The position numbers and the translations under genes were made by a program. Shown one piece after another: positions 34,260 through 41,094 of a DNA stretch of 41,094 bases. Source of the stretch: Thermus igniterrae ATCC 700962 (GTDB lineage Bacteria; Deinococcota; Deinococci; Deinococcales; Thermaceae); the NCBI RefSeq assembly GCF_000376265.1, contig NZ_AQWU01000056.1, positions 1 through 41,094 on the forward strand. Direction: 5' to 3'. Position 1 is the stretch's first letter. Every line of letters starts with the position of its first letter. The notes beneath the pieces were generated by a model that saw only the letters and a program-made list of their open reading frames with translations, was not told the DNA's origin and ran no database searches.

Positions 34260-35416
34260 GCACGGAGCTCCTCTACGGGGAGACCCTGGACACCAACACA
34301 GCGGAAATCGCCCAAAGCCTCAAGCCCTACGCCCTCAAGGTGGAGCGCACCCTGCGGGTGGCGGACGAGCTTCCCCCTCTGGTCCGCGAGGTGGGGGAGG
34401 CCTGGGAACGGGCCCGTCTGGTGGTCCTCTCGGGGGGGCTTGGCCCCACCCCGGACGACGTGACCCGGGAGGCGGTGGCCGAGGCCCTGGGGGAGCCTTT
34501 GGAGCTGGACGAGGGGATGCTGGCCCACATAGAGGGCCTCTTCCGGGCCCGGGGGCGCCCCATGCCCGAGGCCAACCGCAAGCAGGCCCTAAAAATCCCC
34601 TCCGCCACCTGGCTTCCCAACCCCCGGGGCACGGCCCCTGGCTGGTGGGTGCGCAAGGGCGGCAAAGACCTGGTGCTCCTTCCCGGGCCGCCCTCCGAGT
34701 GGCGGCCCATGTGGCAGGCACTTCTGCCCCAGCTGGGCCTTCCCCGCCGGGCCTATGGGGAGAGGGTCCTCAAGACCTGGGGCATCGGGGAGTCGGAGAT
34801 CGTGGAGCGGCTGGGCGACCTCTTCCTGCGGGGGGAGGAGGTGGAGGTGGGCACCTACCCCAGGCCCCATGGGGTGGAGGTGGTGGTGCGGGGCCGGGAG
34901 GACCTGGTGGCGGACCTGACCGAGCGCATTAAGAAGAAGCTTTTCAAGGAGGTCTGGGGTGAGGGGGAGCTCACCCTGGCCGAGGCGGTGAAGCGCCGGC
35001 TGGAGCTGGAGGGGGCCACCCTGGCCACCATGGAGAGCCTGACCGGGGGGCTTTTGGGGGCGGAGATCACCCGGGTGCCGGGGGCGAGCCGGTTCTACCT
35101 GGGGGGCGTGGTATCCTATTCCCTAGGGGCCAAGGCCCGCTTCGGGGTGCCGGAGGAACTCCTCGCCAAGACGGTTTCCGCCGAGACGGCCAAGGCCATG
35201 GCGGAGGCCGCCCGGGCGCTTTTCGGGTCCACCTATGCCCTGGCCACCACCGGGGTGGCGGGGCCGGATCCGCTGGAAGGGGAGGCGGTGGGCACGGTGT
35301 ACGTGGCCCTGGCGGGACCCAAGGGCGCGGAGGCGCGCCGCTACCGCTTCCCCGGCGACCGGGAGACCATCCGCCTGCGGAGCGTGTACGCCGCCTTGGC
35401 CCTCCTGCTGACATGA
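34232..35416 (+). CDS. cinA: CinA: nicotinamide-nucleotide amidase / ADP-ribose pyrophosphatase
   Basis: The 394-residue protein has both CinA halves. The N-terminal MoaB/COG1058 domain (about residues 1-165) starts [19 protein letters not shown] and has the motif [17 protein letters not shown]. The C-terminal PncC amidase domain (about 245-394) has the motif [32 protein letters not shown] and [11 protein letters not shown]. thermophilus CinA has been studied as an enzyme that deamidates NMN and cleaves ADP-ribose, recycling pyridine nucleotides. The ATG at 34232 follows AAGGAGG. It overlaps ygfZ by 28 bases and thpR by four (ATGA). The order cinA, thpR, recA is also known from other Thermus genomes; in pneumococcus cinA and recA share a competence operon. 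Confidence 0.95.
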   Translation: MERAEILGVGTELLYGETLDTNTAEIAQSLKPYALKVERTLRVADELPPLVREVGEAWERARLVVLSGGLGPTPDDVTREAVAEALGEPLELDEGMLAHIEGLFRARGRPMPEANRKQALKIPSATWLPNPRGTAPGWWVRKGGKDLVLLPGPPSEWRPMWQALLPQLGLPRRAYGERVLKTWGIGESEIVERLGDLFLRGEEVEVGTYPRPHGVEVVVRGREDLVADLTERIKKKLFKEVWGEGELTLAEAVKRRLELEGATLATMESLTGGLLGAEITRVPGASRFYLGGVVSYSLGAKARFGVPEELLAKTVSAETAKAMAEAARALFGSTYALATTGVAGPDPLEGEAVGTVYVALAGPKGAEARRYRFPGDRETIRLRSVYAALALLLT

Positions 35417-36006
35417 GGCTTTTCTACGCGGTTTTTCTGCCGGAGGAGGTACGGCAGGCCCTGGTGGAGGCCCAGGGCCAGGTGGCCCGTTTTAAGGGGT
35501 GGAAGGAGGTGGCCCCCCACCACCTCCACCTCACCCTCTTGTTCCTGGGGGAGCGACCGGAGGAGGACCTGCCGGACCTGCGGGCCCTGGGGCACCGCCT
35601 GGGGCGGCTGGTGCCCCCCTTTGCCGCCCGCATCCGGGGCACAGGCTACTTCCCCAACGAGGGCACGCCCCGGGTTTGGTTCGCCAAGGCCGAGGGGGAG
35701 GGGTTTTCCCTCCTGGCCGAGGGGCTTAGGGCGGGGGTGGCGGAGCTTCTGGGGGAAGAGGCCCTGCGGGCGGGGGGGGACAAGCCCTTCAAGCCCCACA
35801 TCACCCTGGCCCGGCGCAAGGCCCCGGCCCCCCGGGTGCCCCCGGTGGTCTTCGGTCTGGAGTGGCCGGTTTCCGAGTTCGCCCTGGTGCGTTCGGAGCT
35901 TAAGCCCAAGGGGCCCGTCTACACCATTTTGGAGAAATTCCCTCTGCGAGGTGAGCATGGACGAGAACAAGAAGAAAGCCCTGGAAAACGCCCTAAAGAC
36001 CATTGA
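35413..36006 (+). CDS. thpR: RNA 2',3'-cyclic phosphodiesterase ThpR (LigT)
   Basis: The 197-residue protein of the 2H phosphoesterase family has both catalytic motifs: H39-L-T41 ([11 protein letters not shown]) and H129-I-T131 (FKPHITLAR). Such enzymes open 2',3'-cyclic phosphates on RNA and can reversibly form 2'-5' linkages in vitro. The ATG overlaps the cinA stop by four bases. The last 17 codons overlap the start of recA by 50 bases, an unusually long overlap. The charged tail this encodes ([17 protein letters not shown]) lies past the 2H fold and may just be a by-product of it. Confidence 0.92.
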   Translation: MRLFYAVFLPEEVRQALVEAQGQVARFKGWKEVAPHHLHLTLLFLGERPEEDLPDLRALGHRLGRLVPPFAARIRGTGYFPNEGTPRVWFAKAEGEGFSLLAEGLRAGVAELLGEEALRAGGDKPFKPHITLARRKAPAPRVPPVVFGLEWPVSEFALVRSELKPKGPVYTILEKFPLRGEHGREQEESPGKRPKDH

Positions 36007-36976
36007 GAAGGAGTTCGGCAAGGGCGCGGTGATGCGCCTGGGGGAGTTGCCCAAGTTCCAGGTGGACGTGATCCCCACGGGTTCCTTGGGCCTGGACCTG
36101 GCCTTGGGCATAGGGGGCATTCCCCGGGGGCGGGTCATTGAGATCTACGGGCCCGAGTCGGGGGGGAAGACCACTTTGGCCCTCACCATCATCGCCCAGG
36201 CCCAGAAGCAGGGGGGGGTGGCGGCCTTCGTGGACGCGGAGCACGCCCTGGACCCCCTTTACGCCCAGAAGCTGGGGGTGAAGGTGGAGGACCTCCTGGT
36301 CTCCCAGCCGGACACCGGGGAGCAGGCCCTGGAGATCGTGGAGCTCCTGGCCCGCTCCGGGGCGGTGGACGTGATCGTGGTGGACTCCGTGGCCGCCCTG
36401 GTGCCCAAGGCGGAGATTGAGGGGGAGATGGGGGACCAGCACGTGGGCCTCCAGGCCCGGCTTATGAGCCAGGCCCTGCGGAAGCTCACCGCGGTGCTCT
36501 CCAAGAGCAACACCGCCGCCATCTTCATCAACCAGGTGCGGGAGAAGGTGGGGGTGATGTACGGCAACCCCGAGACCACCCCCGGGGGGCGGGCCCTGAA
36601 GTTCTACGCCAGCGTGCGCCTGGACGTGCGCAAAAGCGGCCAGCCCATCAAGGTGGGCAACGAGGCGGTGGGCATCCGCGTCAAGGTAAAGGTGGTCAAG
36701 AACAAGCTGGCCCCCCCCTTCCGGGAGGCCGAGCTGGAGATTTACTTCGGCCGGGGGCTGGACCCGGTCATGGACCTGGTGAACGTGGCCGTGGCGGCCA
36801 ACGTGATTGAGAAGGCGGGCTCCTGGTTCTCCTATGGGGAGGCCCGGCTGGGCCAGGGCAAGGAGAAGGCGGCGGACTACCTGCGGGAGCGGCCCGAGCT
36901 TCTGGAGGAGATCCGCGCCAAGGTCCTGGAACGGGCCGGGGAGGTGGTCCTGGCCGCCAGCGAGGAGGAGGAGTAG
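35957..36976 (+). CDS. recA: Recombinase RecA
   Basis: The 339-residue recombinase has Walker [10 protein letters not shown] (residues 65-73), Walker B in [15 protein letters not shown], the L1 and L2 DNA-binding loops (around [14 protein letters not shown] and [21 protein letters not shown]) and an acidic C-terminal tail (ASEEEE). Length equals that of known Thermus RecA (about 340). It drives strand exchange, SOS signalling and natural transformation. The start ATG 35957 lies inside thpR, with GAGGTG just upstream; a longer in-frame extension in thpR is not RecA-like. No LexA-type operator is visible, and it is probably transcribed with ygfZ, cinA and thpR. rny starts immediately after its stop. 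Confidence 0.98.
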   Translation: MDENKKKALENALKTIEKEFGKGAVMRLGELPKFQVDVIPTGSLGLDLALGIGGIPRGRVIEIYGPESGGKTTLALTIIAQAQKQGGVAAFVDAEHALDPLYAQKLGVKVEDLLVSQPDTGEQALEIVELLARSGAVDVIVVDSVAALVPKAEIEGEMGDQHVGLQARLMSQALRKLTAVLSKSNTAAIFINQVREKVGVMYGNPETTPGGRALKFYASVRLDVRKSGQPIKVGNEAVGIRVKVKVVKNKLAPPFREAELEIYFGRGLDPVMDLVNVAVAANVIEKAGSWFSYGEARLGQGKEKAADYLRERPELLEEIRAKVLERAGEVVLAASEEEE

Positions 36977-38701
36977 ATGAGCCTGCTGGACCTGGTGCTC
37001 TTCCTCCTGGTCCTCCTCCTCCTTTTGGCGCTTTTCCTGAGGCGCCGGGGAGAGGAGCAGGCGGGCCGGGAGGCCCGGGAGCTTTTGGAGGCGGCCAAGG
37101 AGGAGGCCAGGGAGGCCCTCGAGGCCGCCCGCAAGGAGGCGCGGGAGATCCTGGAGGCCGCCCGCCAGGAGGCCAGGGCCCTGCGGGAGGCCGCCGAGGA
37201 GCGGGGGAGGGCCCTGCGCCAGGAGCTGGAGGCCGAGGCCAAAAGGCGGGTGGAGGCCCTGGAGGCCGAGGCCAAAAGGCGCCTGGCCGAGGCCGAGGAG
37301 CGGCTGAAGGCGGAACGGGAAGAGCTCCGCGCCGAGCGGGAGCGGCTTAGGGCCCTCCAGGAGGAGGTGCGGGGGGAACGGGAGCGCCTCAAGGAGGAGC
37401 GGGAGGAGCTCCGCCGCGAGGCGGAAAGGCTTTCCAAGCGGGGGGAGGCCCTGGACGCCCGGGCCCTCCGGCTGGACGCCCTGGAGGAGGCCCTGGCCAA
37501 GCGGGAGGAGGGCCTGAAGGAGCGGGAGGCCCAGCTTCAGGAGAGGGAGAAGGAGGTGGAGGCCAGGCTCTACCAGGTGGCTGGCCTTTCCCCGGAGGAG
37601 GCCAGGCGGCTCATCCTGGAGCGGCTGGACCAGGAGCTGGAGGAGGAGAAGGCCCAGCGGGTGCGGGCCGCCCTGGAGAAGGCCCGGCTGGAGGCAAGGC
37701 GGGAGGCCCAGAAGATCCTGGCCCAGGCCATGCAACGCCAGGCCTCCGAGACCGCGGCCCAGCTGGCGGTCTCCGTGGTGCCCATCCCCTCCGATGCCAT
37801 GAAGGGGCGCATCATCGGGCGCGAGGGGCGGAACATCCGCACCTTTGAGGCCCTCACCGGGGTGGACCTGATCATTGACGACACCCCGGAGGCGGTCCTC
37901 CTTTCCTCCTTTAACCCCGTGCGCCGGGAGATTGCCCGCATGGCCCTGGAAGAGCTCCTCAAGGATGGCCGCATCCACCCAAGCCGCATTGAGGAAGTGG
38001 TGGAGAAGGCCAAGCAGGAGATGAAGACCTTCATCTACGAAAGGGGGGAGGAGGCGGCCCTCGAGGCCGGGGTGGTGGGCCTGAAGCCCGGGCTCATCCA
38101 GCTCTTAGGCCGGCTCCACTTCCGCTCCAGCTACGGGCAGAACGTCCTCAAGCACTCCATCCAGGTGGCCCACCTCACGGGCATCATGGCCGCGGAGCTG
38201 GGCCTGGATGCGGCCCTGGCCCGGCGGGCGGGGCTTTTGCACGACATCGGCAAGAGCGTGGACCGGGAGGTGGAGGGAAGCCATGTGGAGATCGGCATCG
38301 CCCTGGCCCGGCGTTTTGGGGAGCCCCCCGAGGTGATTGACGGCATCGCCCACCACCACGACCCCGAGAACGCCGAAACGGTGTATGCCGTGCTGGTGGC
38401 TGCCGCCGACGCCCTTTCCGCCGCCCGGCCCGGGGCCAGGCGGGAGTCCTTGGAGGAGTACCTGCAGCGCCTCGAGGCCCTGGAGCGCATTGCCCTCTCC
38501 TTCCCCGGGGTGGAGACGGCCTTCGCCGTGCAGGCGGGGCGGGAGGTGAGGGTCATCGTCAAGCCCGACAAGATCACCGACGCCAAGGCCACCCTCCTGG
38601 CCCGGGAGATCGCCAGCCGCATAGAGCGGGAGATGAACTACCCCGGCCAGGTGCAGGTCACGGTGGTGCGGGAGACCCGAGCGGTGGAGTACGCCCGCTA
38701 G
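36977..38701 (+). CDS. rny: Ribonuclease Y
   Basis: The 574-residue endoribonuclease starts mRNA decay at the membrane. It has an N-terminal transmembrane helix (residues 3-22), then a very long coiled coil of E/A/R heptads (about 25-245, with repeats such as [20 protein letters not shown]). A KH domain follows ([21 protein letters not shown], about 272-292), then an HD domain (HSIQVAH and LLHDIGKS, metal-binding HD at about 420). The coiled coil region is unusually long and regular compared with the B. subtilis protein (520 residues). The ATG at 36977 directly follows the recA stop TAG, with GGAGGAG as ribosome binding site inside recA. Confidence 0.96.
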   Translation: MSLLDLVLFLLVLLLLLALFLRRRGEEQAGREARELLEAAKEEAREALEAARKEAREILEAARQEARALREAAEERGRALRQELEAEAKRRVEALEAEAKRRLAEAEERLKAEREELRAERERLRALQEEVRGERERLKEEREELRREAERLSKRGEALDARALRLDALEEALAKREEGLKEREAQLQEREKEVEARLYQVAGLSPEEARRLILERLDQELEEEKAQRVRAALEKARLEARREAQKILAQAMQRQASETAAQLAVSVVPIPSDAMKGRIIGREGRNIRTFEALTGVDLIIDDTPEAVLLSSFNPVRREIARMALEELLKDGRIHPSRIEEVVEKAKQEMKTFIYERGEEAALEAGVVGLKPGLIQLLGRLHFRSSYGQNVLKHSIQVAHLTGIMAAELGLDAALARRAGLLHDIGKSVDREVEGSHVEIGIALARRFGEPPEVIDGIAHHHDPENAETVYAVLVAAADALSAARPGARRESLEEYLQRLEALERIALSFPGVETAFAVQAGREVRVIVKPDKITDAKATLLAREIASRIEREMNYPGQVQVTVVRETRAVEYAR

Positions 38702-38705
38702 CGGG

Positions 38706-38711
38706 TAGAAT
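38706..38711 (+). promoter_or_regulatory. -10 box of mreB
   Basis: TAGAAT ends eight bases before the mreB ATG at 38720, in the 18-base gap after rny. It suggests that mreB starts its own leaderless transcript although it follows rny closely. No -35 box is convincing. Confidence 0.5.
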
Positions 38712-38719
38712 GGGGCGAT

Positions 38720-39751
38720 ATGCTTAGGGGCGAGGACATCGGGATTGACCTGGGGACGGCCAGCGTCCTCATCTACGTGCGGGGGAAGGGCATCGTCCTG
38801 CGCGAGCCCTCGGTGATTGCCGTGGTGCAGGGGAAGCGGGAGGTCAAGGCGGTGGGGGCCGAGGCCTACCGCATGCTGGGGCGCACCCCGGGGAACATCG
38901 TGGCGGTGCGGCCTCTCAAGGACGGGGTTATCGCCGACTACGCCCTCACCGAGCGCATGCTCCTCCTCTTCCTCCAGAAGGTGCTCTCCCCCATGAGCCG
39001 CTTCTTCAAGCCGCGGGTCATGGTGGGGGTGCCCTCCGGGGTTACGGATGTGGAGCGGCGGGCGGTGGTGCAGGCGGTCTCCGCCCTGGCCCAGAAGGTC
39101 TACCTCATCGAGGAGCCCCTGGCGGCGGCCATCGGCGCGGGGATCAACGTGGCCGAGCCCACGGGGAGCATGGTGGTGGACATCGGCGGCGGCTCCACCG
39201 ACATCGCCGTCATCTCCCTGGGGGGGATTGTGCGCTCGGAGAGCCTGCGCATCGCCGGGAACGAGATGGACCAGGCCATCATCCGCTACGTCCGCCAGAA
39301 GTACAGCCTCCTCATCGGGGAGCGCACCGCCGAGGAGCTCAAGATCCAGCTGGGCCGGGCCAAGGTCCTCCCCGGGGAGGAGAAGGAGGTGGCCGAGGTG
39401 CGGGGCCGCGACCTCATCACGGGCCTCCCCCGCACGGCGGAGATCCCCGCCGAGGACGTGGCCGAGGCCCTCAAGGAGCCCCTGGAGAAGATCTTCCAGG
39501 GGGTGAAGGGGGTGCTGGAGACCACCCCGCCCGAGCTGGCCTCGGACATCTACGAGCGGGGCATCCTCCTCACCGGGGGCGGGGCCCTCCTCAAGAACCT
39601 GGACGTGGCCCTGGAGGAGGCCACCGGGGTGCCGGTGGTGGTGGCGGAAAACCCCATAGAGGCGGTGGCCCTAGGCACGGGGAAGGCCCTGGAGATGCTC
39701 CACGTCCTGGAGGACACCATCCTCTCCTCCGACGACGTGCTGAAGAGGTGA
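38720..39751 (+). CDS. mreB: Rod-shape determining protein MreB
   Basis: The 343-residue actin-like ATPase has the phosphate 1 motif IGIDLGTASVLIYV (residues 7-20), the phosphate 2 motif MVVDIGGGSTDIAVISLGG (about 152-170), the ILLTGGGALLKNLD adenosine motif (about 282-295) and the connect blocks ALAQKVYLIEEPLAAAIGAG. It forms membrane-bound filaments that guide lateral cell-wall synthesis, fitting the rod shape of Thermus and the nearby mltG. mreC and mreD, usually next to it, are not found here. fabZ follows after four bases, so they share a transcript. Confidence 0.96.
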   Translation: MLRGEDIGIDLGTASVLIYVRGKGIVLREPSVIAVVQGKREVKAVGAEAYRMLGRTPGNIVAVRPLKDGVIADYALTERMLLLFLQKVLSPMSRFFKPRVMVGVPSGVTDVERRAVVQAVSALAQKVYLIEEPLAAAIGAGINVAEPTGSMVVDIGGGSTDIAVISLGGIVRSESLRIAGNEMDQAIIRYVRQKYSLLIGERTAEELKIQLGRAKVLPGEEKEVAEVRGRDLITGLPRTAEIPAEDVAEALKEPLEKIFQGVKGVLETTPPELASDIYERGILLTGGGALLKNLDVALEEATGVPVVVAENPIEAVALGTGKALEMLHVLEDTILSSDDVLKR

Positions 39752-39755
39752 GGCC

Positions 39756-40187
39756 GTGGAGATTGGGGAGATCCTCCGGCTCCTCCCGCACCGCTACCCC
39801 TTTCTCCTCATTGACCGGGTGCTCCACGCGGACGAGCGCACCTTCCGCGCCCTGAAGAACGTCACCTTCAACGAGCCCCACTTCCAGGGCCACTTCCCCG
39901 GCTACCCCGTGATGCCGGGGGTGCTGATCCTCGAGGCCATGGCCCAGGCGGCGGTGGGCACCATCGCCCGGCAGCCGGGCTTCAAGCCCGGAGGGCTGGT
40001 CTTCCTGGTGGGGGTGGAGGAGGCCCGCTTCAAGAAGCCCGTGGTCCCTGGGGACACGATGGTCCTGGAGGGGGAGCTCCTCCTCTTCCGCCGCGGCCTG
40101 GGCAAGGTGGCGGTGCGGGCCCTGGTGGAGGGGGAAGAACGGGCCAGCGCCCGCCTGAGCTTCGTGGTGCGGGAGGAGGCCCCCTGA
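39756..40187 (+). CDS. fabZ: 3-hydroxyacyl-ACP dehydratase FabZ
   Basis: The 143-residue hot-dog-fold enzyme removes water from 3-hydroxyacyl-ACP in fatty acid synthesis. Catalytic residues are H46 and E60, in HFQGHFPGYPVMPGVLILEAMAQ; the N-terminal LPHRYPFLLIDRV is also a family mark. The start is GTG 39756, four bases after the mreB stop, so translation is probably coupled. The length fits FabZ. No other fab gene lies nearby. Confidence 0.96.
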   Translation: MEIGEILRLLPHRYPFLLIDRVLHADERTFRALKNVTFNEPHFQGHFPGYPVMPGVLILEAMAQAAVGTIARQPGFKPGGLVFLVGVEEARFKKPVVPGDTMVLEGELLLFRRGLGKVAVRALVEGEERASARLSFVVREEAP

Positions 40188-40192
40188 CCGGG

Positions 40193-40198
40193 TAGGAT
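40193..40198 (+). promoter_or_regulatory. Candidate -10 box for the S4-domain gene
   Basis: TAGGAT ends seven bases before GTG 40206 and overlaps an in-frame ATG at 40197. By the pattern used elsewhere here it supports a leaderless GTG start. Confidence 0.4.
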
Positions 40199-40205
40199 GG
40201 GGAGC

Positions 40206-40844
40206 GTGGCGGACCTCCTTGCCTACCTCAAGCGGGCCCGGGGCGGCCGGGTGGTGCAGACGGGCTTCCTGGACCTCGAGGCCCAGGCCCTTTTGGAGGA
40301 GCAGGCCCGGGCCGAGGGCCTAAAGGTGGCCTTCTTCGGGGGCCTACCCCTGGCGGAGCGGAAGGTGGCCGTCCTCTACCCCCCTGAGGTCCCCTCGGTG
40401 CACGACCCCGTGGAGGTGGTCTTCCTGGAGAAGGAGCCCCCGGACCTGGGGGAGGCCATGGGGGACCTGGAGGAGGTGGAGGGGGGCTTCCTTCTGGCCC
40501 TCCTGCCCCAAGGCAAGAAGGCCCTCCTGGCGGCGGGCCACACCCCCCTGCCCCCCCCGGAGGGGGCCCTCAGGCCGGGCCGGGAGCGGGTGCGCACCCT
40601 GGTGGTGCCCTCCTTGCGGGTGGACGCCGTGGGGGCCAAGGGCTTTGGCGTCTCCCGGACCTACTTCGTCCAGGGGGTCAAGGCGGGCAAGGTGCGCCTA
40701 CGGGGCAAGGTGGCCTCCCCCAAGGACGAGGTGGCCCCCGGGGACACCCTTTTGGCCGAGGGGCTTGGGGCCTTAAGGCTTCTTGAGGTGCTGGGCGAGA
40801 CCCGGCGGGGAAACTATAAAATCAAGGTGGAGGTGGAGCGCTAG
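40206..40844 (+). CDS. YlmH-like S4-domain RNA-binding protein
   Basis: The 212-residue protein ends in an S4 RNA-binding domain (about residues 130-212): RVRTLVVPSLRVDAV, then GVSRTYFVQGVKAGKVRLRGK, DEVAPGDTLLAEG and GALRLLEVLGETRRGNYKIKVEV. The N-terminal part resembles YlmH, a factor in Gram-positives and cyanobacteria linked to cell division and, more recently, ribosome quality control. The start is GTG 40206 (after TAGGAT) or ATG 40197. It follows fabZ closely and reads straight toward the transposase at the right edge. Function in Thermus is inferred from the family. Confidence 0.75.
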   Translation: MADLLAYLKRARGGRVVQTGFLDLEAQALLEEQARAEGLKVAFFGGLPLAERKVAVLYPPEVPSVHDPVEVVFLEKEPPDLGEAMGDLEEVEGGFLLALLPQGKKALLAAGHTPLPPPEGALRPGRERVRTLVVPSLRVDAVGAKGFGVSRTYFVQGVKAGKVRLRGKVASPKDEVAPGDTLLAEGLGALRLLEVLGETRRGNYKIKVEVER

Positions 40845-40873
40845 GGGACCTGGGGCTTGCGGCTGGGCTTGCC

Positions 40874-40903
40874 TTGCAAAGGTCAGGAGGACGGGTGTAT
40901 ATC
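40874..40903 (+). promoter_or_regulatory. Promoter of the right-edge transposase
   Basis: TTGCAA (40874-40879, four of six consensus matches) is followed after 18 bases by TATATC (40898-40903). The start of transcription would be about 40910-40912, directly at ATG 40913, giving a leaderless transposase mRNA. Confidence 0.5.
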
Positions 40904-40913
40904 TCTCTCCTGA
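40883..40913 (+). other. Inverted repeat covering the transposase ribosome binding site and start
   Basis: TCAGGAG (40883-40889) pairs perfectly with CTCCTGA (40907-40913). The left arm holds the AGGAGG-type ribosome binding site, and the right arm ends in the first base of ATG 40913. In a transcript that enters from the upstream genes, this stem would hide the translation signals; a transcript that starts at the element's own promoter lacks the left arm. Confidence 0.5.
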
Positions 40914-41094
40914 TGGGCAAGCGAGGCTTCCTTCGCAGGGAGGCAAGCCCCAAGGAGGTCTTGGAACACTGCCTGCGCCTGGCCCGGGAGGTGGCCCCTC
41001 CCACCCCCAAAGGCAAGCGGGGCCGCCCCTGGCGCTACAGCCACGCCCTTTACCTGGCCCTCCTTCTCTTCCGCGCCTTCTTCCACCTCACCTA
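40913..41094 (+). CDS. Transposase, N-terminal fragment (runs off the right edge)
   Basis: An open frame starts at ATG 40913 and continues past the right edge. The 60 visible residues begin MGKRGFLRREASPKEVLEHC and include GKRGRPWRYSHALYLALLLFRAFF. A basic head, then a proline-rich Lys/Arg stretch and a helical segment, matches the start of IS4/IS5-group transposases of Thermus. GTG 40895, in frame and four bases after AGGAGG, is an alternative start. The catalytic region is outside the window. The element's left end must lie in the 68 bases after the S4-domain gene; I cannot fix it. It reads in the same direction as the upstream genes and as the transposase tail at the left edge. Confidence 0.65.
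   Translation, partial: MGKRGFLRREASPKEVLEHCLRLAREVAPPTPKGKRGRPWRYSHALYLALLLFRAFFHLT

Noticed and set aside
35993-37978. A 661-codon open frame on the minus strand across recA and rny
   Set aside because: It is the mirror of the recA and RNase Y genes; its Leu/Gly/Pro/His repeats reflect the coiled-coil codons read backwards. The same applies to the frames opposite copA (7423-9195) and alaS (24805-26553).

Overview
The window reads as chromosomal DNA of a Thermus species. GC content is very high and codon third positions are almost all G or C. The CsoR Cys-His-His ligand set and the copZ-csoR-copA gene set match those known from T. thermophilus. Other typical Thermus genes are the recA neighbourhood (ygfZ, cinA, thpR, recA, rny), a CoA-disulfide reductase, isocitrate lyase, alaS and a bacillus-type sufCBD operon. 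Many genes have a TANNNT -10 box ending 6-9 bases before the start codon, which suggests leaderless mRNAs, a known habit of Deinococcus-Thermus. Both edges cut through DDE transposase genes, so the window may be a contig bounded by repeated insertion sequences.

Layout. (1) 1-221: tail of a transposase. (2) 287-10730: a copper island. Outer part: a DUF302 protein, a Met-rich PepSY-like secreted protein, a small SHOCT membrane protein, a CcdA-like membrane protein and a TMT1/METTL7-like methyltransferase. Core: a nine-gene leftward operon of copZ, csoR, DUF305, copA, a second SHOCT protein, a response regulator, a histidine kinase, CueP and a BNR-repeat secreted protein. It starts at a clear promoter (TTGACA, 17 bp, TAAGTT) with a CsoR-type palindrome just downstream. 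A second methyltransferase, close paralogue of the first, is divergent from copZ. (3) 10727-14603: Rieske ferredoxin and sufD, sufB, sufC, preceded by a long inverted repeat. (4) 14692-17454: a 920-residue P-loop and helical-repeat protein of unknown role. (5) 17565-22534: isocitrate lyase, CoA-disulfide reductase, a MacB/Lol-type ABC pair and a NIPSNAP-like protein. (6) 22565-23797: an IS1341-type element with intact TnpB and no TnpA, inserted next to the alaS promoter. (7) 23821-28569: alaS, a membrane protein, ruvX, mltG. (8) 28554-33440: an orphan sugar-type ABC permease, a small exported barrel-like protein, a P-loop protein, an enolase-superfamily enzyme, a HAD phosphatase and an MFS transporter. 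(9) 33480-40844: ygfZ, cinA, thpR, recA, rny, mreB, fabZ and an S4-domain protein, all rightward. (10) 40845-41094: start of a second transposase.

How the genes fit together. The copper island covers cytosolic sensing and buffering (CsoR, CopZ), export (CopA), extracytoplasmic sensing (the two-component pair) and extracytoplasmic copper binding (CueP, DUF305, Met-rich PepSY, SHOCT proteins). The unusual parts are the duplicated thiol-methyltransferase-like genes and duplicated SHOCT proteins at its two sides, which suggest that sulfur or thiol chemistry is linked to copper handling. Suf genes, Rieske protein and CoA-disulfide reductase nearby also concern thiols and Fe-S clusters, which copper damages, but that link is inference only.
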